Notes: a model not told the origin generated them from the sequence alone. DNA of 64,000 nucleotides from Phyllobacterium sp. 21LDTY02-6 (GCF_023554255.2 NZ_JAMJWD020000005.1:124001-188000), one strand, 5' to 3'. Positions 45,384-54,463 are shown, numbered from the stretch's first letter. Numbers and translations are program-made.

Positions 45384-46178
45384 TCCGAAGTGAAGAGTGC
45401 CGGCCGTATCCTCGACCTTCTCGACTATCTCTCGCGGCGGCGCGAACCGGTGACGCTGTCGCAGATCATCCGGGACCTGGGCTTTCCGAAATCCAGCGCG
45501 CACGGCCTCTTGCAGACGCTCGCCGCGCGGGGCCACCTCACGCAGGACACCCGCGGCCGCTACATCCTGATCGAGACGAGCCATGGCTTTCCCTTCCGGC
45601 AGCACGAGGAGCCACTGGTCGTTACCGCGCGCCCGTTCATGGAGCGCCTGCGCGACCGGTCCGGCGAGACCGTCCTGCTTTCCACCATGAACGCTCATTG
45701 CGAGATTCGAAGGCTCGCCAAGTGCGTGAGCAACCAGCCGATCCGCTATGATGTGAACATGGACGCGGCGATCGCACCCTACTGCACGGCCACCGGTCGC
45801 CTGCTGCTTGCCCACGCACACCCGGACGTGCGCGACGATTACCTCTCACGTGTGCAACTGCTAACCTACACCCGCCACACCGTCACGGACCCTCAGCAGT
45901 TGCGCAGGCTGTTGAAGAGTATCTGCAATGACGGATATGCGGTGAACGATCAGGAATTCGTCACTGGATCCACTGGCATCGCTGCGCCGGTGCGAGATCG
46001 CGATGGAAATGTTGTCGCTGCCCTCAACCTTGGCACCTTGACATCCCGGTTTGTTGAACGCCGCGAACTGCTGATCCTGATGGTGCGTAGTTTCGCCCAC
46101 GATATCAGCCGCGCCCTGGGCTATCAGGCAGCAAGACCAGGGCGGACCTTTGACGAGGGCAGACCTTCGCGAGGATGA
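45378..46178 (+). CDS. IclR-family transcriptional regulator
   Basis: The 266-residue protein has an N-terminal winged HTH (about 5-60; LSQIIRDLGFPKSSAHGLLQTL recognition area) and the IclR effector domain (about 75-250; CTATGRLLLAH, GSTGIAAPVRDRDGNVVAALNL). ATG 45378 is preferred, although a TTG at 45366 is in frame and no ideal Shine-Dalgarno sequence exists. It is divergent from the 11-gene region C operon, which it most likely controls in response to a pathway intermediate. Confidence 0.92.
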   Translation: MNSEVKSAGRILDLLDYLSRRREPVTLSQIIRDLGFPKSSAHGLLQTLAARGHLTQDTRGRYILIETSHGFPFRQHEEPLVVTARPFMERLRDRSGETVLLSTMNAHCEIRRLAKCVSNQPIRYDVNMDAAIAPYCTATGRLLLAHAHPDVRDDYLSRVQLLTYTRHTVTDPQQLRRLLKSICNDGYAVNDQEFVTGSTGIAAPVRDRDGNVVAALNLGTLTSRFVERRELLILMVRSFAHDISRALGYQAARPGRTFDEGRPSRG

Positions 46179-46389
46179 AGAGCAGCAGGCCGCAGGGCAG
46201 GATCACGCACCCGCGACTTCGCCCGTACCGCTGAACACGCACCCGGCGTTATGCTGTTTTTCAAGAACAGTATAACCGCCGTGAGGATAAAACTCGCAGG
46301 GCGGCTGGGGTGCTGTAACGTTGTTGGCGGATTGCCATGAGATCCTGCCTCGATCCAATCGATCTCTGGTCGAGGTAGCCCCTCGACAT

Positions 46390-47487
46390 TCACTGGCCGA
46401 GTCGGGCGCGAGCACTTGCCTGTGCCGACCGGATCAGGCCCTGGTACTGGGCGTCCTTGCCCGGATACCAGGGCATACGCCCTATATCGGCGAAGCCCGG
46501 GATCGTCTCCATGTGCTGCACCATGCGCCGGCGCATGGGCTCATCCGGCAGGGCGCCATACATGGCCTGCACATTGTCCTCCGCATGATCCGGGTTCGAG
46601 GTGCCGCACAGCACTGTCGTGACTGCCGGATGCGCCATCACCCATTTGAGGAAAAACTGCGCCCAGGTCACCGCTTCGAACTCCCGGGCAAAATCCGGCA
46701 ACGGGCGGCCTTCGACCACCTTCATCAGCCGCGCCTTCTCCAGCGGCAGATTGATGAGAACGCCGACACCGCGGTCCGCCGCCGCCGGCAACAGACGCCG
46801 CTCGGCGCCGCGGTTGAAGATGGAGTAGTTCGTCTGGATGAAATCGACGCCGTCGCGCTCGACGATTTCGGCAAGCTGATCCTGCGCGCCGGTTTCATGA
46901 TGGGTGACGCCGACATGGCGAATGCGGCCTTCCTTCTTCCAGGCCTGCATCAGCGGGATCACGACCGCCGCGTTGACAATGCTGTGGCACTGCATGAGGT
47001 CGATCGAATCGCGCCAGATACGCAGCCTCGACTGTTCGAAGCTCGCCAGCGCATGGCTCTCGTCACCGAGATATTCGCCGGTCGACCAGATCTTGTTGGC
47101 GACGAAGATGTCGGCTGCCTCCGGTGCTCCTGCCAGGAACGCGCCGACCGAGACCTCTGCCGATCCGTAGAGGGGCGATGTATCGACGACCCGGCCTCCG
47201 CCGGCGACGTAGCGCCGGAAGACCTCGCCGAGATGGCCACGATCGTCACCCGGGCGGGCGTCGAAGGTCAGGAAGGTGCCAAGGCCGAGCGTGGTAAGCT
47301 TCTGTTCCGTGCGCGGTATGGTCCGTGTCCGTGCCGTTGCCGTAGCCGCCGCAACGGACGCGCCTGGCTCGCCCTGGGCTTGCGCCGCAGTGGAAAGCAG
47401 CGGCGTTGCGGCCAGCATGGTGGCGCCGGTCCCGAGAGCGCCGATGAAGCCGCGTCGGCTGACGCCGAAATCCTGTTGTTCGCTCAT
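46390..47487 (-). CDS. Exported aldo/keto reductase with Tat signal
   Basis: The 365-residue protein begins with a twin-arginine signal (Arg11-Arg12 in VSRRGFIGAL, cleavage near AQAQ). The rest is an aldo/keto reductase barrel with catalytic Asp and Tyr in DTSPLYGSAE, Lys in VANKIWST and His in LMQCH. The export signal is unusual for an NADPH-dependent family because the periplasm lacks NADPH; Tat export with bound cofactor would solve this. GGAAAGAAG precedes ATG 47487. It is downstream of the metallo-beta-lactamase fold gene in the same direction. Confidence 0.9.
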   Translation of the reverse strand: MSEQQDFGVSRRGFIGALGTGATMLAATPLLSTAAQAQGEPGASVAAATATARTRTIPRTEQKLTTLGLGTFLTFDARPGDDRGHLGEVFRRYVAGGGRVVDTSPLYGSAEVSVGAFLAGAPEAADIFVANKIWSTGEYLGDESHALASFEQSRLRIWRDSIDLMQCHSIVNAAVVIPLMQAWKKEGRIRHVGVTHHETGAQDQLAEIVERDGVDFIQTNYSIFNRGAERRLLPAAADRGVGVLINLPLEKARLMKVVEGRPLPDFAREFEAVTWAQFFLKWVMAHPAVTTVLCGTSNPDHAEDNVQAMYGALPDEPMRRRMVQHMETIPGFADIGRMPWYPGKDAQYQGLIRSAQASARARLGQ

Positions 47488-47537
47488 GTTTCTTCTTTCC
47501 TGGGACGGTTGATTTGAATGGCTTGGTATTTCAGCGG

Positions 47538-48536
47538 TCAGAACTGCCAGTTGATCGGGACCCAGGCATAGGACGCATCCGTCCTGAGCATTCGGCCGAG
47601 GCCGGGGAACGGGTAATGGAAGCCGAGGACGAGAAGCCGGTCCGTCGCCGCCATATCGAAGATGCGGCGGCGGGATGCGAGGGCCGCATCCTTGTCGCGA
47701 TCCGGCCCCGGCAGCCATGGCCGGTCGATATTGACGATGGGATGATAGGCAAGATCAGCGGTCAGCAGCAGCTGGTCGTTGCCGGACTGGACGAGGAAGT
47801 TCGCCATGCCGGGCGTATGGCCGAATGCCGGAAGCGTGACGAGGCCGGGAACGATCTCCGCACCGGGTTCATAGAGTTCGATGCCGTTGGTTACCGGTTC
47901 GACGCTGCGCTTGATCGCCGCTGCGAAATCGCGGCGGAAATCCTGCGGCACCGGCATATAGGAAAGGTCGGGGTCGTTGCGGACGAAGAAGTCCCAATCG
48001 GCACGCGGTGCAAACACGATCGCCCGCCGGAATGCCCTGCCGCCATCCGGGGCGCGAAGATTGCCGACATGATCCGGATGCGTGTGCGAAACGACCACGA
48101 TGTCGATGTCGTCAGGCTGCAGGCCAATGGCGGCAAGGTTGGCGAATATGCGGCCACCTTGCGGGCCCATGGTCTGCCCCGCACCGGCTTCGAGCAAAAT
48201 GCGCCTTCCATTCGTCTCGATGAGAAGCGTATTGAGGTTCAGCGTCAGGCGGTCGGCGGGCAGGAAAGCCTGCCTCAGGACATCCTGCAGTTCCGACTCC
48301 GGCGCATCGCTGGCATAGACGCGCGGCGGGCCCCCGATCAAACCGTCGCTCAGGACGGTGGCGGAGATATCGCCGATGCGAAAATGATAATGGCCGGCAT
48401 TTCCACTCTTGATCGGGGGCGAGGCGGTGGGAGCAGCTTGGCCTAGAGCCGCGCCGGTTGGCAGGACCAGCCCAGCTGCGGCCGACGCGGCCGTGAGCAT
48501 GATCTTCCTGCGGTTCAACGTGATCTCGACCATGTT
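47538..48536 (-). CDS. Exported MBL-fold metallohydrolase with Tat-like signal
   Basis: The 332-residue protein has an RRK twin-arginine signal (Arg8-Arg9) with cleavage near LGQA. The metallo-beta-lactamase fold has the metal motif HTHPDH, a third His in FGHTPG and an Asp in LTADLAYHP. Family members include lactonases and arylsulfatase-like enzymes. ATG 48536 has GAGGA at good spacing. It forms an operon with the aldo/keto reductase and is divergent from a LysR gene. Confidence 0.9.
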   Translation of the reverse strand, partial: NMVEITLNRRKIMLTAASAAAGLVLPTGAALGQAAPTASPPIKSGNAGHYHFRIGDISATVLSDGLIGGPPRVYASDAPESELQDVLRQAFLPADRLTLNLNTLLIETNGRRILLEAGAGQTMGPQGGRIFANLAAIGLQPDDIDIVVVSHTHPDHVGNLRAPDGGRAFRRAIVFAPRADWDFFVRNDPDLSYMPVPQDFRRDFAAAIKRSVEPVTNGIELYEPGAEIVPGLVTLPAFGHTPGMANFLVQSGNDQLLLTADLAYHPIVNIDRPWLPGPDRDKDAALASRRRIFDMAATDRLLVLGFHYPFPGLGRMLRTDASYAWVPINWQF

Positions 48537-48614
48537 CCTCATCCCGTCCCGATGCCTCACCGCGGACGATGCGTTGCGCGGCTTCACAAGGGATGACACG
48601 GATCGGTCGTACGG

Positions 48615-48642
48615 ATAAGCTAATCAAAATAGATCAGCTTAT
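48615..48642. promoter_or_regulatory. 28-base palindrome, candidate LysR operator
   Basis: Arms ATAAGCT (48615-48621) and AGCTTAT (48636-48642) are perfect complements; inner ATC/GAT adds three pairs. The dyad lies between the divergent MBL and LysR genes, 17 bases before the LysR start, where autoregulatory LysR sites usually lie. Confidence 0.65.
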
Positions 48643-48658
48643 TAAGCAAGGCTTTGCA

Positions 48659-49555
48659 ATGCGGCCACTACGCCTGGACAGTCTGGAAATATTCGAGGAT
48701 GTGGTGCGCCGTGGCGGCTTCAGGGCCGCAGCGCTTTCACGGGGCGTATCGTCGTCGGCGGTCAGCCAGTCGATCAGCGTTCTCGAGGAGGCGCTGGGCA
48801 TCCGCCTGCTGAACCGGACAACGCGCAGCGTCGCGCCCACTGAAGCCGGTGAGCAGTTGCTCGAGCGCCTGCGGCCCGCTCTCCACGATATCCGGACCGC
48901 GATCGACGATCTGAACCAGCTGCGCGAGCGCCCATCCGGCACGGTGCGCATCAATGCACCGGGGCCGGCGGCCGACCATATCCTGTGCCCCCTCGCCTTC
49001 GCCTTCATGGAGATCTACCCCGACATCAATGTCGAAATCATCAGCGATGCCGCCATCATCGATATTGTCGAACAGGGTTTCGACGCCGGCGTGCGCTTTG
49101 GCAACCAGCTTGCACAGGACATGATCGCCATGCCGCTCGGCCCTGCGCTGCGCTACGCCATCGTCGCCTCGCCCGAATATCTGCGCGGGCGCGGCCATCC
49201 AGAAGTGCCGGGCGATCTCTTGCAGCATGACTGCATCCGTCGCCGTTTCCCCGGCGGGACCATGGCGACGTGGAGATTCGGGCAGAACGGTGAAGAGGTG
49301 GAGATCACGCCGAAAGGCCGGCTGACGCTGAGTTCGGCCCATCAGGAATTGCAGGCAGCCCGCGCGGGATCTGGCATTGCCCATCTTTTTGAGGATTATG
49401 CCCGCGCCGACGTCGAACAGGGTCGGCTCGTCGAATTGCTCGGCGACTGGAAGCAGGAACTGCCGAGCTGGTATCTCTACTATCCGAGCCGGCGGCACAC
49501 CAGTGCGGCCATGCGGGTCTTCCTCGACTATGTCCGCCATCATAAATGGCCGTAA
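48659..49555 (+). CDS. LysR-family transcriptional regulator
   Basis: The 298-residue protein has a winged HTH at about residues 5-62 (LSRGVSSSAVSQSISVLEEALG) and a LysR effector domain. The NRTTRSVAPTEAGEQLL segment marks the common group that often regulates adjacent oxidoreductases. ATG 48659 is chosen because the in-frame region upstream contains the operator. Divergent from the MBL/aldo-keto reductase unit, it is the likely regulator of both. Confidence 0.93.
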   Translation: MRPLRLDSLEIFEDVVRRGGFRAAALSRGVSSSAVSQSISVLEEALGIRLLNRTTRSVAPTEAGEQLLERLRPALHDIRTAIDDLNQLRERPSGTVRINAPGPAADHILCPLAFAFMEIYPDINVEIISDAAIIDIVEQGFDAGVRFGNQLAQDMIAMPLGPALRYAIVASPEYLRGRGHPEVPGDLLQHDCIRRRFPGGTMATWRFGQNGEEVEITPKGRLTLSSAHQELQAARAGSGIAHLFEDYARADVEQGRLVELLGDWKQELPSWYLYYPSRRHTSAAMRVFLDYVRHHKWP

Positions 49556-49619
49556 TCGAGAAGTGATGGCTAGGTGCCCATCAGCATCATTCGATTGGGT
49601 GAAGTCAGCGCCGATCGAA

Positions 49620-49636
49620 GCCCGCAAAAGGCGGGC
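49620..49636. terminator. Hairpin between convergent LysR genes, possible terminator
   Basis: GCCCGC and GCGGGC form a perfect 6-bp stem with an AAAAG loop in the 184-base gap. No U-tract follows, so it is only a candidate. Confidence 0.4.
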
Positions 49637-49739
49637 AATAGTCCTGGAGAATTGGTACCATCTGGTGGCCGGAGGGAAGCGCGTTGCCACGGAAAACCAA
49701 CGTGACAACGCCAATGTGATGTTTCGCAGTTCGTGCCTT

Positions 49740-50663
49740 TCATTGCAGCACTGGCGATTTTATCGATCTCGTACATTCTTCCAAAAACCATGCCTTGAAG
49801 GCCGTCACCACCATCTTCTTGACACTCCGTCGCGGTATCGTCAGGAAATAGGGTTGAGCAAGTTCAAGCGCGTGATTGACGGGTTTGATAAGCGTGCCGG
49901 CTTCGATTGGCCTCGCAGCAAACATGCCTTGCGCTAACGCTACGCCCAGTCCGCCCAGGGCTAGATCAAGGGCTGCCCTTGACGAGTTTGTCGTTAGGCC
50001 TTTGCGTACATCCCCAGTCGGCACTACCAATGCCGTATCAAACCAACTGCGCCACGACGGAAAACTTGCCGCGGCAGGTCCCCAATCCGTATGGATGAGC
50101 GGCACCGTCAACAGGCTCGCAGGCGTGTCCAATGATCCATGCTCGGCCAGGAAACCTGGTGAACAGACGGGATAGACGGAATCTGTCATAATCTCTTCCG
50201 AATCGTGGTCCCGATAATGAAAGCGTCCATAGGACAACCGGATATCGATCAGATCACGCTCGAAAGGGACCGGATCCTCCTCACCTCTGAGTGAAATGTC
50301 GACCAAACCATGTACCGCAATGAAGTCTGGCAACCGGGTTGAAAGCCAGCCCATTGCGACAGACGGTGGTACCGACACGACCAGCGAGGGTCGTCGTTCA
50401 CCACCACTCAATTCGCGAGAAACACTCCTTAATTCGTCAAAGGCTATCGCCAGCCGCGGCAGAATTTCCCTGCCCGCTTCCGTGAGTACGGCGCTCCGAT
50501 TGATCCTGTGAAACAGTTTTCGAGCCACCTGGTCCTCAAGCGCACGAATAAGCTGGCTGATGGCGGCTGGCGAGACCGAAAGCTCCTTCGCGGCCGCCAC
50601 GAAACTGCCGCAGCGAGCCGCAGCCTCGAAGGCTTCTAAACTACGGAGAGAAAAGGCGCTCAT
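49740..50663 (-). CDS. LysR-family transcriptional regulator (GcvA-like)
   Basis: The 307-residue protein has the FEAAARCGSFVAAAKELSVSPAA HTH of the GcvA branch, a linker helix and an effector domain. It is divergent from the desaturase-family gene at 50777; a perfect dyad (50676-50692) lies between them. It is related in type to the regulator at 2322. The effector is unknown. Confidence 0.92.
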   Translation of the reverse strand: MSAFSLRSLEAFEAAARCGSFVAAAKELSVSPAAISQLIRALEDQVARKLFHRINRSAVLTEAGREILPRLAIAFDELRSVSRELSGGERRPSLVVSVPPSVAMGWLSTRLPDFIAVHGLVDISLRGEEDPVPFERDLIDIRLSYGRFHYRDHDSEEIMTDSVYPVCSPGFLAEHGSLDTPASLLTVPLIHTDWGPAAASFPSWRSWFDTALVVPTGDVRKGLTTNSSRAALDLALGGLGVALAQGMFAARPIEAGTLIKPVNHALELAQPYFLTIPRRSVKKMVVTAFKAWFLEECTRSIKSPVLQ

Positions 50664-50675
50664 ACGAGAGAAATA

Positions 50676-50692
50676 GATAAGTTCATCTTATC
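50676..50692. promoter_or_regulatory. GATAAG-N5-CTTATC palindrome, candidate LysR operator
   Basis: A perfect 6-bp inverted repeat lies 12 bases upstream of the LysR start and 84 bases before the desaturase gene. The core TAAG-N5-CTTA fits the T-N11-A LysR box exactly. Confidence 0.65.
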
Positions 50693-50776
50693 ATAATCGC
50701 ATAAAACGTCGTTTTGGAAAAGGCACCTCGTTGCGTAGGGTCCAATCTCTCGATCTGTTCAACCTGGGAAAGTCCG

Positions 50777-51667
50777 ATGGATCACCGAACCATTATCGCA
50801 TCATTGACGCCGGAGGAACGCAACCATCTGACCGCCAGGTCAAATATTGCGGGTATTGTTCAACTGGCGGGACATTGGGGCGCTATCATTGTCCTCGGCT
50901 GGCTAATTGCCGTGCGTGTGCCCTTGTGGCCCTTGCTTGTTCTGCCGCAGGGCATTTTGATCGTGTTCTTGTTCACCCTTCTACACGAATCTGTGCACCG
51001 TACGCCTTTCAGGACGCAGTGGCTGAGCGACATTGTCGCGCGGGTGTGCAGCTTCATGATTGTCCTGCCGGCGGACTGGTTCCGCTACTTTCATTTTGCT
51101 CATCACCGCTTTACTCAGGATCCGGACAATGATCCAGAGCTAGCGGAACCAAAGCCTGAAACCGTGCGGGAATATCTTGTCCACATAAGCGGGATTCAGG
51201 TTTGGTACAGCCAGTTGAAGACGCTCGGAGTAAATGCCATGGGATATGGCAGCGAACCATTCGTACCGGCAAAGGGGCGCAACAAGGTCCGCCGCGAGGC
51301 ACAGATGATGATCCTCGGCTACGCCGTTGTGACTGGAACGTCCATATATCTGCAGACGGCTGCCCTCATCTATGTCTGGATCATACCCGCAATATTGGGG
51401 CAGCCTTTCCTGCGCCTTTACTTGCTTGCCGAGCATGGTCGTTGCCCCTATGTCGCCAACATGCTGGAGAACAGCAGGACGACAACGACGACATGGCTGG
51501 TCCGTAAGCTCGCGTGGAACATGCCATACCATGCCGAGCATCACGCATATCCAGGGGTGCCATTCTATCGGTTGCCGGAATTCCATGCACTCATCAAAGG
51601 CCACCTTAAGCAAACCGAGGCCGGGTACGTACGGTTCCACACCAAATACCTGACGCGGACACCATAG
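50777..51667 (+). CDS. Membrane fatty-acid-desaturase-family di-iron enzyme
   Basis: The 296-residue membrane protein has all three histidine boxes: His70-x3-His74 (HESVH), HFAHH at 106-110 and HAEHH at 252-256. Hydrophobic segments lie at about 28-48, 52-70, 88-100 and 195-220. Family members desaturate or hydroxylate acyl chains, carotenoids or sphingolipids using O2 and a di-iron centre. ATG 50777 has GGGAAAG upstream. The gene stands alone under the divergent LysR regulator, so an inducible membrane-lipid or hydrophobic-substrate oxidation is likely. The substrate is not deducible. Confidence 0.92.
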   Translation: MDHRTIIASLTPEERNHLTARSNIAGIVQLAGHWGAIIVLGWLIAVRVPLWPLLVLPQGILIVFLFTLLHESVHRTPFRTQWLSDIVARVCSFMIVLPADWFRYFHFAHHRFTQDPDNDPELAEPKPETVREYLVHISGIQVWYSQLKTLGVNAMGYGSEPFVPAKGRNKVRREAQMMILGYAVVTGTSIYLQTAALIYVWIIPAILGQPFLRLYLLAEHGRCPYVANMLENSRTTTTTWLVRKLAWNMPYHAEHHAYPGVPFYRLPEFHALIKGHLKQTEAGYVRFHTKYLTRTP

Positions 51668-51735
51668 GAAAGCGCTTGCTGGGGTCTAGAGACCACGGCC
51701 GTTCCGGAGCGCCTCATCCGACGGTTTCCGGTCGA

Positions 51736-51873
51736 TCAGGCCACCAGGGAATTCATCGCCAGGCCAAACCCGACGATCAAGGCCAGGAGCAGTACATCGA
51801 CAAGCAGTTTGCGAACACCGCCGTAAGCTCTGCTTTGCACGCGGCTCACATAATCCTCGCGGTAATTTTCCAT
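51736..51873 (-). CDS. 45-residue single-pass membrane peptide
   Basis: ATG 51873 is preceded by AGAGG at good spacing. The peptide has a charged N-terminal part (MENYREDYVSRVQSRAYGG) and one hydrophobic helix at about residues 25-43. I do not recognise a family. Being downstream of the sensor kinase in the same direction, it could be a small regulator of a membrane partner, but that is speculation. Confidence 0.55.
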   Translation of the reverse strand: MENYREDYVSRVQSRAYGGVRKLLVDVLLLALIVGFGLAMNSLVA

Positions 51874-52176
51874 GACGTTACCTCTTATTTCTTGGGTCTT
51901 CATCGGCACGACGGCTGGGCCTGTCGCGCGTTGCCTACCTCGGTTTCGACTTGAGGCAAGCCTACCGCAACCCTGTCCCAGGAATGTCCCCGGGGCGGTT
52001 TGAACTGTAATCAAGTGTAACGAGATGTCGCGGCGGCGGTAGCGAAGTGGAAACTATCGGAGGTTGAGTCCTGACGAATAACCTGTCCGCCCTCAGGATG
52101 GGGCGCAGTGCAGGATATGGACAACAGATAAGCGCTGTCGTCTTCGGCTCTTTGGAACAAGGAGCCGAGAAATCGA
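51874..52176. other. 303-base gap downstream of the sensor kinase gene
   Basis: No gene is visible. It contains a hairpin candidate (52145-52167) for ending the kinase transcript, and the promoter of the small membrane peptide should lie in the part next to 51874. Confidence 0.4.
52145..52167 (-). terminator. Possible terminator after the two-component operon
   Basis: CGGCTC and GAGCCG form a 6-bp stem, with three more pairs inside after one mismatch, just beyond the kinase stop. The T-tract is poor. Confidence 0.35.
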
Positions 52177-53691
52177 TCAGGACGAGATTGGGCTTGCCTG
52201 TCGTCCGCGGCGGAACCTCGTTGCCGCCGTCGCAAATCTCCAGCGCTTGGGGTCGATGGCATGCCCGCCCTCGCCTTCGTCGTGACGCGGCAGAGAAATA
52301 ATCGTCTGCATTCCGACATCCTTGGAAACGAAGATGATATCGCCGCCATGTTGACGAGCGACTGCTCGTGCAATCGCAAGGCCAAGCCCGATTCCGCCAG
52401 TCTCCTTGTTGCGGGATGTCTCCAATCGGAAGAAGGGAGCAAAGACCTTTTCTCTCATCTCTTCCGGGATGCCTGGGCCACGATCCTCGACGACAATATC
52501 GACGCTGTTTGCCGTTTGAAGAATGAGTACCTTGGCTTCATCACCGTATCGGACTGCGTTCTCGATGACATTGCGTATCGCACGTCTAAGCCCATCCGGC
52601 CGGCACCGATAAGCGATCTTGTCGGCAGGGATCAGGGTTACAGGTCGGCCCAGTTCCTCCTGATCGTCGCATATGCTGCCGATCAACGCCTCCAGCTGGA
52701 TCGGACGGGTTTCTTCCTCTGTCGATTCGCCTCGAGCAAACGCGATCGCGGCCTCGGTCATGCTCTGGAGCTCTTCGATCGTCATCAGCATCTTTTGCTG
52801 TATCTCCACGTCCTTGACGAACTCCGTCCTCAGCCTGAGAGAGGTCAGCGGAGTGCGCAGGTCATGACCAATCGCCGCGAGCATCTTCGTCCTGTCATCG
52901 ATGAACCGGTGCAGGCGCGCTTGCATCTGGTTGAAGGCAGATGCCGTCCGCCGAATTTCCTCGGGTCCCTTCTCTTCCAACGGAGGCAGGTTCTCCCCGC
53001 GCCCCAGTGCCTCCGCGGCTCTCGCCAGACTCTTGAGTGGATGGGCAATGCGATTTCCTATCAGGATACCGATTATCGCGAGCACGACGGCGGTGAGAGC
53101 AAGCGAGCTGAAGGATGTCGACGTCCACCAGCTATCCTGTTTCATGTAGAAGGCCGCATTCAAGTACCGTCCGTCATCCAGTTTCACGACCATGCCGTAT
53201 CCACGCGCTCCGTCGAAGTAGGTATATTTGACGGGTTGGGGCAGCGCCCATATGTCTTGATACGGAGTTTTCCAGTCTTCGCCGTGATTGGAAGATGCGA
53301 CCTTCTTGGCGCTGGGTATTTGTGCTACTGCCGTGCCACCTTCGAAGAGCCGGACGAGATCGATATAATTATCGAGCGGACGGGTATATTGCCTGACTGC
53401 TTCCATTCGCCATGAGGGCGCGTCTGCAGCGTCGCTATCGCTGATCCAGAATCGCGAATCGCCGGTTTCACTGGCAGAAAGGACCTGCTGCCGAAACTGG
53501 GGAACAGCCTCATTGACGAGAAGGGTCATCGTGCGCGCGCGACTGAAGAATTCGCTTTTTGCGGCCGCATCCAGCGCCTTCGAATGCTCTTTCCACGAGA
53601 TTACGAATGTTATGGCCTGGGCTATAAGCAAAGCCGCGAGCGTGAACCCGATGAACTGCGCAGCAAGGCTTCTCGTCCAGATTCTTATCAT
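52177..53691 (-). CDS. Sensor histidine kinase, EnvZ/OmpR type
   Basis: The 504-residue kinase has a membrane helix at about residues 12-32, a periplasmic sensor region of about 160 residues, a second helix at about 196-213, HAMP (about 214-266), and a HisKA domain with phospho-acceptor His276 in AAIGHDLRTPL. The ATPase domain has an N-box (RNVIENAVRYG), G1 (EDRGPGIP) and G2 (GGIGLGLAIA). It overlaps the response-regulator gene by ATGA. With the RND pump upstream it probably senses an envelope stress or a pump substrate. Confidence 0.94.
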   Translation of the reverse strand: MIRIWTRSLAAQFIGFTLAALLIAQAITFVISWKEHSKALDAAAKSEFFSRARTMTLLVNEAVPQFRQQVLSASETGDSRFWISDSDAADAPSWRMEAVRQYTRPLDNYIDLVRLFEGGTAVAQIPSAKKVASSNHGEDWKTPYQDIWALPQPVKYTYFDGARGYGMVVKLDDGRYLNAAFYMKQDSWWTSTSFSSLALTAVVLAIIGILIGNRIAHPLKSLARAAEALGRGENLPPLEEKGPEEIRRTASAFNQMQARLHRFIDDRTKMLAAIGHDLRTPLTSLRLRTEFVKDVEIQQKMLMTIEELQSMTEAAIAFARGESTEEETRPIQLEALIGSICDDQEELGRPVTLIPADKIAYRCRPDGLRRAIRNVIENAVRYGDEAKVLILQTANSVDIVVEDRGPGIPEEMREKVFAPFFRLETSRNKETGGIGLGLAIARAVARQHGGDIIFVSKDVGMQTIISLPRHDEGEGGHAIDPKRWRFATAATRFRRGRQASPISS

Positions 53692-54407
53692 TCCAGGGAT
53701 ACCTCTGCCGAAAGGCTGTATCCGCCACCCCAGTGCGTCTTGATGATCGTCGGGTTTTTGGGATTGTCCTCGATCTTCTTTCTCAGGCGGCTGACCTGAT
53801 TGTCGATGCTGCGATCGAAGATATCGGCGGTTCGACCGACCGTAAGATCGAGAAGCTGCTCCCGGCTCAGGACAAGACCCGGCCGCCCGATGAAAACCTT
53901 CAACAGACGGAACTCGGCTGAACTGAGAGGAATTCCGACGCCATCGTCACCGGAAATCTCCTGGCGCCCCAGATTGACGCGCCAGGGTCCGACGCGGACA
54001 TTCTTCGGGTTTGCTCCCGTGAACTGCAAAGGCGTATTGCTGGATCTGCGCAATACCGCCCGAATGCGGGCCAACAGCTCCCTCGGATTGAACGGCTTCA
54101 CCAGATAATCGTCCGCACCGAGTTCCAGTCCGATGATCCGGTCCGTGTCGTCCGCCATCGCGGTCAGGAAAATTATGGGCGTCCCGCTCGATGCACGCAG
54201 ATGCCGACAGACCGAGAGTCCATCTTCACCTGGCATCATCACATCAAGGACGATCAGGTCGACGACCTGCTTTTCCAGAAGACGTCGCAGCGCAGCGCCG
54301 CCTTCCATGGCGCTGACTTTGTAACCCTGCTGTTCAAGATATTGTTGAACAAGATCTCGAATATCGCCGTGATCGTCAACGACCACGATATGTGCGGCTT
54401 CGTCCAT
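53688..54407 (-). CDS. OmpR-family response regulator
   Basis: The 239-residue protein has a receiver domain with acidic pocket DD at 11-12, phospho-acceptor Asp55 in LIVLDVMMPG and Lys in VKPFNPRELL, followed by a C-terminal winged-helix DNA-binding domain (DNQVSRLRKKIEDNP, WGGGYSL). AAAAGGG precedes the start. It is co-transcribed with the kinase and lies 140 bases downstream of the RND transporter gene. A 13-base sequence shared by its own upstream region and that of the pump is its probable target. Confidence 0.94.
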   Translation of the reverse strand: MDEAAHIVVVDDHGDIRDLVQQYLEQQGYKVSAMEGGAALRRLLEKQVVDLIVLDVMMPGEDGLSVCRHLRASSGTPIIFLTAMADDTDRIIGLELGADDYLVKPFNPRELLARIRAVLRRSSNTPLQFTGANPKNVRVGPWRVNLGRQEISGDDGVGIPLSSAEFRLLKVFIGRPGLVLSREQLLDLTVGRTADIFDRSIDNQVSRLRKKIEDNPKNPTIIKTHWGGGYSLSAEVSLE

Positions 54408-54463
54408 GCTGGTACCCTTTTCTCGATGAACGATACATTAAAAAGGCGGGGTTTCGCAGTCGA

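Noticed and set aside
52261-53415. 384-residue plus-strand open frame
   Set aside because: It is antisense to the sensor kinase, which has complete HisKA and ATPase motifs.
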